From: Spirochaetota bacterium
GTDB taxonomy: Bacteria > Spirochaetota > Spirochaetia > B11-G9
Length of the DNA: 5,510 bases
Direction: 5' to 3'
Assembly (NCBI GenBank): GCA_003641695.1
Contig: QNBL01000189.1
Span: 1 to 5,510 of the forward strand
The position numbers and the translations under genes were made by a program. A model generated the notes under the pieces. The model saw only the letters and a program-made list of their open reading frames with translations. It searched no databases and had not been told where the DNA came from. How positions within the stretch are numbered: the stretch's first letter is position 1; every line of letters begins with the position of its first letter. Below are positions 1-4,787 of this stretch, piece after piece.

Positions 1-28
1 ATCTACCGCTGATTAAAAAGTACTGAGT
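1..28. other. Short flank downstream of the phosphodiesterase gene
   Basis: These 28 bases follow the stop codon of the minus-strand phosphodiesterase gene. On the minus strand they contain a run of five T, but no convincing GC-rich stem precedes it, so I do not call a terminator. The stretch is too short to show whether another gene follows in the same operon. Confidence 0.5.
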
Positions 29-1000
29 TTATCTGTTTTTTACAACATCCAGCAGGACATCCGGCCGGTCGGAAATTATTCCATCCACTCCCCAGGATAT
101 CAGCTTACGCATTATATCTTTTCTGTTTACAGTCCATACAACGACTCTTAAACCGAGACGGTGGGCTTCTTCTATTTCTTTTTTGGTGACTTCCTTGTAA
201 TAGGGAGAAAAAATATCGCCTCCAAAATCCTTAACCATCCGGGGAATGTTCCCTTTATAGCTATCGTAATCAAGGCCTGCAAGCCATGGAGACGGGCCGT
301 CTTTACCTGGCTGCAGATTGTAAAGCTCCCCTTTTATCCTGAAGGTCCTCACGGTAAGGCATCCGATTGGAATATGTGGAGCAATAGCTCTGAATAGTTT
401 GAGATTATTCCAGTTGAATGATTGAATGGTAACCCGCTTTTCCATGTTGTATTTGACTATTACTTTGTACAAAAGATCAGCAAACTCTTCACAAGGGATG
501 GTATACTCCGGAGCGTTAGGGTAGGTTTTCATCTCAATATTAAACCGGATACTGTTGTTTCCACTTTTTTGGACTAATTGAAATACTTCTTCGAGGGCGG
601 GAATTTTCTCACCGGGAACTGGCTTTTGCTGTCTATGGATATAACCGTAGCGGGTTTTTGGGTTCAGCATTCCTACATCGTATTTCTGAAGTTCTTCGAA
701 TGTAAGGTCTTTAATAAATATTTTCTTATCCTCAGAGATATATTCTCCCTCTTCCGTTCTGGTTATCTCATGGTTCAGCATCGGGTTGTGACTCACAACC
801 ACAACCCGGTCTTTTGTCACTGCGGTGTCCAGTTCAATAGTTGTTACCCCCAGCTTAGTGGCGTAAGCAAATGCTGAAAGGGTATTTTCCGGACGTCTGT
901 CTCTTCCGCCTCTATGGGCTTCCATATCGAAACCCGGCGCAAGGGGGAAAAGGGTAAAAGGGAAATTGATCAGCAGCAACGGGAGGAGCACTGTTTTCAT
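29..1000 (-). CDS. Glycerophosphodiester phosphodiesterase, secreted type (GDPD family)
   Basis: The 323-residue protein should hydrolyse glycerophosphodiesters, the deacylated products of phospholipids, to glycerol-3-phosphate and an alcohol. The GDPD TIM-barrel signatures are all visible: H29-R30 followed by PENT at 37-40, the metal-ligand pair E56 and D58 (IELD), H71 (SHNP), E156 and K158 (NIEMK), TIQSFNW after residue 190, and the closing VVVWTVN and GVDGIISDRPD near the C-terminus. The segment between about 74 and 135 is the GDPD insertion typical of this family. Residues 1-23 start with MK and continue as an almost uncharged hydrophobic stretch, which reads as a signal peptide or N-terminal anchor. 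No lipobox cysteine is present, so export to the periplasm is inferred. By recall, the sequence resembles the periplasmic-type GDPDs of proteobacteria. M26, directly before the HR motif, is an alternative start that would give a cytosolic protein, but the Shine-Dalgarno position favours the upstream ATG. The gene starts 3 bases after the helicase stop codon. The exact substrate is unknown. Confidence 0.93.
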   Translation of the reverse strand: MKTVLLPLLLINFPFTLFPLAPGFDMEAHRGGRDRRPENTLSAFAYATKLGVTTIELDTAVTKDRVVVVSHNPMLNHEITRTEEGEYISEDKKIFIKDLTFEELQKYDVGMLNPKTRYGYIHRQQKPVPGEKIPALEEVFQLVQKSGNNSIRFNIEMKTYPNAPEYTIPCEEFADLLYKVIVKYNMEKRVTIQSFNWNNLKLFRAIAPHIPIGCLTVRTFRIKGELYNLQPGKDGPSPWLAGLDYDSYKGNIPRMVKDFGGDIFSPYYKEVTKKEIEEAHRLGLRVVVWTVNRKDIMRKLISWGVDGIISDRPDVLLDVVKNR

Positions 1001-1003
1001 ACT

Positions 1004-2668
1004 TTACCAAACCTCTATGTGATATTTGTATCCCTGTTCTGTAAGGAATTTTTGACGGTTAAGAGCAAACTCTTCCTCTGTTGTATATCTGGTAACGAGT
1101 GAGTAGAAGTAGGAATTGCGTTCTTTCGGGCGCAGGATTCTTCCAAGCCTTTGTGCTTCCTCCTGCCTGGACCCGAAGGTTCCCGAAACCTGAACTGCTA
1201 CCGAAGCATCCGGAAGATCTATGGCAAAATTGGCAACTTTGGAGACTACAATGACCCTGCTTTTCCCGCTTTTAAAGTCGCTGAAGATTCTCTCCCTCTC
1301 CGGATTGGGAGTCTTGCCGGTTATAAGGGGAGCATTCAGTTCTTTTGAAAGGAGTTTGAGCTGATCAATATACTGTCCAATTACCAGGATTGGGTCCTCC
1401 CGGTGATTTTCAATAATCTGTTTTGTTATTGGTATTTTGGAAGGATTTTCGCTGGCAATTCTAAATTTTTTCCTCTTGTCAGCAACGGCATACTCCACCC
1501 TCAAGTTTTCTTTTAAATCCAGACGAATTTCATAACAGTTTGCATCTGCTATCCATCCCTTTGACTCAAGTTCCTTCCAGGGGACATCGTATCGTTTCGG
1601 CCCGACCAGAGAAAATACATCACTCTCCCTTCCGTCTTCCCTGATCAGGGTAGCCGTTAGCCCTAATCTCCTCAAGGCCTGTATTTCGGCTGTTACCCGG
1701 AATACAGGAGCCGGAAGGAGGTGTACTTCATCATAGATTATCAATCCCCAGTTTTCTTTTCTGAATATTGAAAAGTGGGGGAAATCACTTTCCTTATCAG
1801 GCCGCCAGGTGAGTATCTGGTACGTACCCACAGTTACGGGTTTTATATTTTTTTTGTCCCCGGTATATTCTCCGATATCATCGGGCGGTATCTCTGTTTT
1901 ATCCTTGATTTCATCGATCCATTGATGTACTGCAGCTACATTGGTTGTAAGAATAAGTGTATTGGTTTTAAGGATTTCCATAACCTTGAGTCCGACAATT
2001 GTTTTTCCGGCGCCGCAAGGCAGTACAATAGTTCCAAAACCGGTCCCCGGTCCTCCGTCCCCGCAGAAAGTAGCGGCAGCTTCTTTCTGGTAATCCCGTA
2101 TGGTAAAAGGTGCTCCGTTCTCTGTATACTTTTTAAGTTTTACTTCCAGAGGAGCTCCTTCTTTCAACGGAGCCATGTCTTTTACAGGATATCCGAGCTG
2201 GAGGAGCTCCTGCTTGATGGTCCCCCTGTCAACCAGGTTTATCAGAAATCCATCTTCAGACGGACGAAGGTATTTTTCAAGGGACTTCCTTGCCATTATT
2301 TCCGCTTTTATATATTTATCCTCTATGATAAGGAGAAGTTTACCGTCTGTTTCCGTCTCCTTAAGAATGAGTTTCCCGAATTTGGATATGGTATCTTTAA
2401 TAGAGAATACAATGTTTTCCGGGACCGGAAACCGTGACCACCGCTTGAGACGTTCAATAATTAAATCGGGAGTTATACCGGCAGATGCCGCATTCCATAG
2501 GGATAGAGGGCTGATCTTGTAGGTATGCATGTGCTCCGGTGATTTTTCCAGTTCCGCAAAGGGAGCAATCTCTGTTCTGGCATCTTCGAATCCGGAGTTG
2601 TGTACATCAAGGAGCAAAGTACTGTCCCCTTGAACAATTAATGGTTTAGACTGGTTGTTATTCTGCAT
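1004..2668 (-). CDS. XPB/Ssl2-family DNA repair helicase (bacterial ERCC3-like)
   Basis: A 554-residue superfamily 2 helicase, expected to be a 3'-5' ATP-dependent DNA translocase acting in DNA repair in the cytoplasm. Residues 9-60 (PLIVQ, then APFAELEKSPEHMHTYKISP and LWNA) match by recall the N-terminal domain of mycobacterial XPB, which also confirms the start. The first RecA domain runs from about 185: Walker A LPCGAGKT at 216-223, DEVH box at 313-316, motif III LGLTAT at 335-340, and the XPB-specific RED triplet R343-E344-D345 directly after it. A linker or thumb-like region lies around 365-410. The second RecA domain carries SKVANFAIDLP at 476-486 and motif VI QRLGRILRP at 506-514. No catalytic motif is missing. 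The length is near that of actinobacterial XPB and well below human XPB, which has eukaryote-specific extensions. No gene for a Bax1-like nuclease, the archaeal XPB partner, is adjacent. The downstream neighbour is instead a phosphodiesterase on the same transcript. Its role in repair is inferred from the family. Confidence 0.96.
   Translation of the reverse strand: MQNNNQSKPLIVQGDSTLLLDVHNSGFEDARTEIAPFAELEKSPEHMHTYKISPLSLWNAASAGITPDLIIERLKRWSRFPVPENIVFSIKDTISKFGKLILKETETDGKLLLIIEDKYIKAEIMARKSLEKYLRPSEDGFLINLVDRGTIKQELLQLGYPVKDMAPLKEGAPLEVKLKKYTENGAPFTIRDYQKEAAATFCGDGGPGTGFGTIVLPCGAGKTIVGLKVMEILKTNTLILTTNVAAVHQWIDEIKDKTEIPPDDIGEYTGDKKNIKPVTVGTYQILTWRPDKESDFPHFSIFRKENWGLIIYDEVHLLPAPVFRVTAEIQALRRLGLTATLIREDGRESDVFSLVGPKRYDVPWKELESKGWIADANCYEIRLDLKENLRVEYAVADKRKKFRIASENPSKIPITKQIIENHREDPILVIGQYIDQLKLLSKELNAPLITGKTPNPERERIFSDFKSGKSRVIVVSKVANFAIDLPDASVAVQVSGTFGSRQEEAQRLGRILRPKERNSYFYSLVTRYTTEEEFALNRQKFLTEQGYKYHIEVW
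1011..1015 (-). promoter_or_regulatory. Ribosome binding site of the phosphodiesterase gene, inside the helicase 3' end
   Basis: GAGGT on the minus strand lies 10 bases before the phosphodiesterase ATG. It is made of the penultimate Glu and Val codons of the upstream helicase. Because the site is embedded in the helicase reading frame, translation of the two genes is probably coupled. It also supports the upstream ATG, and therefore the signal peptide. Confidence 0.6.
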
Positions 2669-2675
2669 AGCCGCC

Positions 2676-2681
2676 TATAAT
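2676..2681 (+). promoter_or_regulatory. Perfect plus-strand -10 hexamer overlapping the helicase -10
   Basis: The plus strand reads TATAAT here, a perfect -10 hexamer sharing five bases with the minus-strand -10 element. The best upstream -35 candidate is TTGTTA at 2655-2660, with a short 15-base spacer and 4 of 6 matches. A transcript from here would start near 2688 and run through the orphan ribosome binding site into the PRPP-synthetase-like gene. The match may be only a by-product of the near-symmetry of -10 elements. Confidence 0.3.
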
Positions 2682-2705
2682 AACCTTTTAAGCGGTAACT
2701 ATCAA
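2677..2705 (-). promoter_or_regulatory. Near-consensus sigma-70-type promoter for the helicase operon
   Basis: On the minus strand the -35 element TTGATA (2700-2705) is followed by exactly 17 bases and the -10 element TATTAT (2677-2682). Each hexamer matches consensus at 5 of 6 positions. The predicted start of transcription is near 2670, only about two bases before the ATG at 2668, so the mRNA would be nearly leaderless. The sequence AGGCGG at 2671-2676 resembles a Shine-Dalgarno site, but it sits only 2 bases from the ATG and would mostly lie upstream of the predicted transcript start. A second, weaker candidate farther upstream has TTGCAA (2783-2788), a 17-base spacer and TTTAAT (2760-2765). 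It would give a conventional leader. Confidence 0.55.
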
Positions 2706-2710
2706 GTGTA

Positions 2711-2764
2711 AAGGAGGATTACGGGACAATGATTCAGACTCATGATAAAAAACATACAGATTAA
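2711..2764 (+). other. Orphan Shine-Dalgarno sequence with an 11-codon ORF
   Basis: AAGGAGG at 2711-2717 is the best Shine-Dalgarno sequence in the window, yet it precedes no long gene. Eleven bases later, ATG at 2729 opens an ORF encoding MIQTHDKKHTD, stopping with TAA at 2762-2764. A second tiny ORF of 20 codons overlaps it in another frame (ATG 2742, TAG 2802-2804, MIKNIQIKKITFNNCNGTVE) and ends 16 bases before the PRPP-synthetase-like ATG. The 11-base spacing is somewhat long. No run of one amino acid's codons and no attenuator hairpin is visible, so a classical leader peptide is not supported. It could be a leader ORF, a remnant of an older gene start, or chance. Confidence 0.2.
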
Positions 2765-2773
2765 AAAAATTAC

Positions 2774-2802
2774 TTTTAATAATTGCAATGGAACTGTAGA
2801 AT
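2774..2802 (+). promoter_or_regulatory. Possible promoter of the PRPP-synthetase-like gene
   Basis: TAGAAT at 2797-2802 matches the -10 consensus at 5 of 6 positions. Seventeen bases upstream is TTTTAA (2774-2779), a poor -35, within a very A+T-rich stretch (2746-2784). Transcription would begin near 2809 and give a short leader that just includes the AGGGGG ribosome site. An 8-base palindrome ATTGCAAT (2782-2789) and an inverted repeat AATTA-N7-TAATT (2768-2784) lie here and could be protein binding sites. They are short and may be chance in such A+T-rich DNA. Confidence 0.3.
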
Positions 2803-2810
2803 AGGACTGC

Positions 2811-2816
2811 AGGGGG
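2811..2816 (+). promoter_or_regulatory. Ribosome binding site of the PRPP-synthetase-like gene
   Basis: AGGGGG ends 4 bases before the ATG at 2821. It matches AGGAGG at 5 of 6 positions with slightly short spacing. The reading frame is closed upstream by TAG at 2797-2799 with no other ATG between, so it supports this start. Confidence 0.5.
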
Positions 2817-2820
2817 CATT

Positions 2821-3990
2821 ATGAAAGGCGTTGTTGTTGTTGCCAATGTTGCGGATAATCCTATTGCTGAAGATATTGCTCATTATTTAAAGCAGTACGA
2901 AGATTACCAGGACCTAATATCCCTGAAGAATTTTTTGAACTCGGAGTTTTGTCCCAGGTTTATATCTGATGATCAGGATTATAATAATATCGGGAATAAA
3001 CTTGAGGGTAAGACGGTTATTCTTGTAAGTACTAATCAGGGGATGTTTTCACGGAATGACCTTGCAATGCGTACTTTCCTTATTGCCAGAGCTGCAAAGG
3101 ACAATGGCGCCGAGAAGGTCATCCTGGTTGAACCTGATCTGTACTACAGTGCTCAGGACAGGGGGCCCCGGGAGGAACACGGGGTCACCAATTATATACG
3201 CACCTTGGAAGATTATAAAAAATTCGACGGGCAGCCTTTTTCCTCCCGGCTTTATGCTGACCTTCTTAAAAACTCAGGTGTCGATGAGGTCCTTACCGTT
3301 CACAATCATTCCATCTCGGTCCAGAATATCTTTATGGACAGGTTTTCGGGTCATTTTTACAATATGAATCCTGCAGATCTCTATGCAAGCTACATGAATG
3401 ATACCGATGTTGTCAGGAACGGGGATCTTGTTCTTTGTGCCCCGGATAAAGGTGCCCTCGGTTTTGTTAAACAGGTTAAAACAGAATTGGGAAGAGATAA
3501 TGTTCCCATGATCTGTATGAACAAAGAACGGATGGGAGAACGTGAGGTAAAAATTGAATTATCACCTCTTTCAGAGATGGAGCTTTCCGAAATTGAGGGA
3601 AAGGATATTGCTGTAATTGATGATATGGTAAGAACCGGGAATACAATTATAGAGGCTGCACATCTTCTTCGTTCAGCAAATCCGGGAAGGATAGTCTTTT
3701 TTGTAACCCATTTTTATTCCAGCAGAGAGTGCAGGGCCATACTGAACGATAAAGTTCTTGACGAGATTATTACCACGACAACCATTCCAAGTATTCTTAA
3801 TAGGGATGTTCAGGGGAGACTCAGGCATAAGATGGTTGTTCTGTCAATCTCCAGATGGATCAGTAATAATCTAATCCATATCATTGATAAAGATGCAGAG
3901 GGACTAAACCCTCCGCTGTATTCCGAGGATATGTCTTCGAAAAATCCCCGATGGAAGGGGAGAGCCGGCCCTCTCTTTTATCTTACATAG
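2821..3990 (+). CDS. Divergent ribose-phosphate pyrophosphokinase (PRPP synthetase-like)
   Basis: The 389-residue protein aligns along its whole length with PRPP synthetase, which makes phosphoribosyl pyrophosphate from ribose-5-phosphate and ATP for nucleotide, His and Trp synthesis. Visible matches to the Bacillus subtilis type are LYYSAQDR (107-114, ATP-binding YARQDR), FSSRLYADLLKNSG (140-153), VHNHSISVQNIF (160-171, metal-binding DLHAxQIQGFF region, where H161 is kept but the preceding Asp is not), CAPDKGALG (206-214, SPDxGG), the flexible-loop pattern NKER at 234-237 (K-x-R kept as K235 and R237), and the PRPP loop VIDDMVRTGNT (265-275). In that loop the usual DTAGT is RTGNT, closer to ordinary phosphoribosyltransferases. 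The C-terminal half also aligns (VTHFYSS 295-301, ITTTTIP 317-323). It is about 70 residues longer than the usual 310-320. The extra length comes from an insertion of roughly 20 residues near 113-136, other internal expansions and a tail after about 358. It may be the organism's main Prs or a paralogue with a changed substrate. No gene symbol is given for that reason. Confidence 0.8.
   Translation: MKGVVVVANVADNPIAEDIAHYLKQYEDYQDLISLKNFLNSEFCPRFISDDQDYNNIGNKLEGKTVILVSTNQGMFSRNDLAMRTFLIARAAKDNGAEKVILVEPDLYYSAQDRGPREEHGVTNYIRTLEDYKKFDGQPFSSRLYADLLKNSGVDEVLTVHNHSISVQNIFMDRFSGHFYNMNPADLYASYMNDTDVVRNGDLVLCAPDKGALGFVKQVKTELGRDNVPMICMNKERMGEREVKIELSPLSEMELSEIEGKDIAVIDDMVRTGNTIIEAAHLLRSANPGRIVFFVTHFYSSRECRAILNDKVLDEIITTTTIPSILNRDVQGRLRHKMVVLSISRWISNNLIHIIDKDAEGLNPPLYSEDMSSKNPRWKGRAGPLFYLT
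3940..3961 (-). terminator. Possible intrinsic terminator of the aroC-hydrolase operon
   Basis: On the minus strand TCCCC (3957-3961) pairs with GGGGA (3945-3949) across a 7-base loop, followed directly by TTTTT (3940-3944). It is about 40 bases past the hydrolase stop codon, antisense to the 3' end of the PRPP-synthetase-like gene. The stem is only 5 base pairs, but the position and T run suit a terminator. It shares bases 3957-3961 with the plus-strand hairpin. Confidence 0.4.
3957..3979 (+). terminator. Possible intrinsic terminator of the PRPP-synthetase-like gene
   Basis: GAGAG (3960-3964) pairs with CTCTC (3971-3975) around a CCGGCC loop, and G-T pairs may extend the stem outward. A run of four T follows (3976-3979). 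The hairpin lies within the last codons of the gene, before its stop codon at 3988-3990. The stem is short and the T run weak, and termination there would cut the message before the stop codon, which counts against it. Confidence 0.25.
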
Positions 3991-4001
3991 TAAAACAGGA
4001 T

Positions 4002-4787
4002 TTAGAGAGTATATATCTCCGGTCTTCTGTCTTCAATAATATTGTTGAACTGTGTAATGTTTTTATCAGCTGCTTCTTCCGGTTGTATTTCGGTAACAAA
4101 CAAACTTTCTTCTTCAACTCCTGCCCTGTTTATAATTTCTCCCTTTGGAGAGATTATTTGGCTTTCTCCGGTGTAAACAAGTTTGCCCTCACCCCGTTCT
4201 TCGGTTCCTGTCCTGTTGGCAAGGATCCAGAATACTCTGTTTTCCAGGGCTCTTACCCTTGTTGTCAGCTGGCCGTACTCCGGAATTACCAGATTAGATG
4301 GATGACAGATTATCTGGGCTCCCTTGAGTGCAAGGGTTCTGGCTGCTTCTGGAAACATATGGTCAAAGCAGATTAGAATACCAATTTTATATCCCTTTAC
4401 CTCTACTATTTCGTATCCGTTTCCGGGAAGGAAGTATTTTTTTTCCTCAAAAAAAAGATGAGTTTTTCTATATATGTATGTTACTCCGTCTGGAGCGATA
4501 AGTGCAGCCGAGTTGTAAATACCTTCTTCTGCGTATTCGGGGAAGCCCACCACATAGCTGGTGCCTGTTTTCTTTGATAGTCTTAAGAACTCTTTGGAAA
4601 GCAAGCCGGGGATTTTCTCGGACAGCCTTTTGGGTTCTTCCTTGTTACTAAAGAAATAACCGCTGCTGGCAAGTTCGGGAAGAACAATAAGATCTGCATG
4701 AACATTCTCCAGTGCACTTGTCATTTTCTCAATGTTTTTTTTAACATTTCCGAATTCCGGATTAAACTGATAGTACCCTATCTTCAT
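4002..4787 (-). CDS. Carbon-nitrogen hydrolase, nitrilase superfamily (amidase-like)
   Basis: The 261-residue cytoplasmic protein should hydrolyse a non-peptide C-N bond, in an amide, carbamoyl compound or similar. The Glu-Lys-Cys triad of the superfamily is intact: E38 in LPELASSGY, K108 in YRKTHLF, and the nucleophile C140 in LICFDHMFPE. The second active-site Glu is likely E114 or E115 in the FFEEKKYFLPG segment. The later conserved stretch PSNLV...RALENRVFWILANRTG (163-194), the block TGESQIISPKGEI (206-218) and the C-terminal DRRPEIY (253-259) are typical of single-domain members. Length and motifs are complete. The context around the Cys (CFDHMFPE) is near those of N-carbamoylputrescine amidase and omega-amidase-like enzymes, but nothing seen fixes the substrate. 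The ATG overlaps the aroC stop codon as ATGA, so translation is probably coupled. No functional link to the shikimate pathway is evident. Confidence 0.92.
   Translation of the reverse strand: MKIGYYQFNPEFGNVKKNIEKMTSALENVHADLIVLPELASSGYFFSNKEEPKRLSEKIPGLLSKEFLRLSKKTGTSYVVGFPEYAEEGIYNSAALIAPDGVTYIYRKTHLFFEEKKYFLPGNGYEIVEVKGYKIGILICFDHMFPEAARTLALKGAQIICHPSNLVIPEYGQLTTRVRALENRVFWILANRTGTEERGEGKLVYTGESQIISPKGEIINRAGVEEESLFVTEIQPEEAADKNITQFNNIIEDRRPEIYTL

Noticed and set aside
1..31. Terminator after the phosphodiesterase gene
   Set aside because: A T5 run exists on the minus strand, but only an A/T-paired stem could be drawn before it, so there is no convincing hairpin.
1775..2437. 220-codon plus-strand ORF
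   Set aside because: It lies wholly antisense to the XPB helicase. Its translation shows no recognisable domain and is rich in Phe, Tyr, Ser and Cys, as expected of a shadow frame, while the minus-strand frame has all helicase motifs.
2100..2522. 140-codon plus-strand ORF
   Set aside because: It is antisense to the helicase N-terminal region, has no motif, and overlaps another shadow ORF.
2669..2820. Riboswitch or structured RNA in the divergent intergenic region
   Set aside because: Only short A+T-rich inverted repeats are visible. No extended paired structure or known conserved core was recognised, and much of the 152 bases is taken by promoter-like elements.
3951..4376. 141-codon plus-strand ORF across the convergent gene ends
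   Set aside because: It overlaps both the 3' end of the PRPP-synthetase-like gene and the antisense of the hydrolase. It has no plausible ribosome site or domain.
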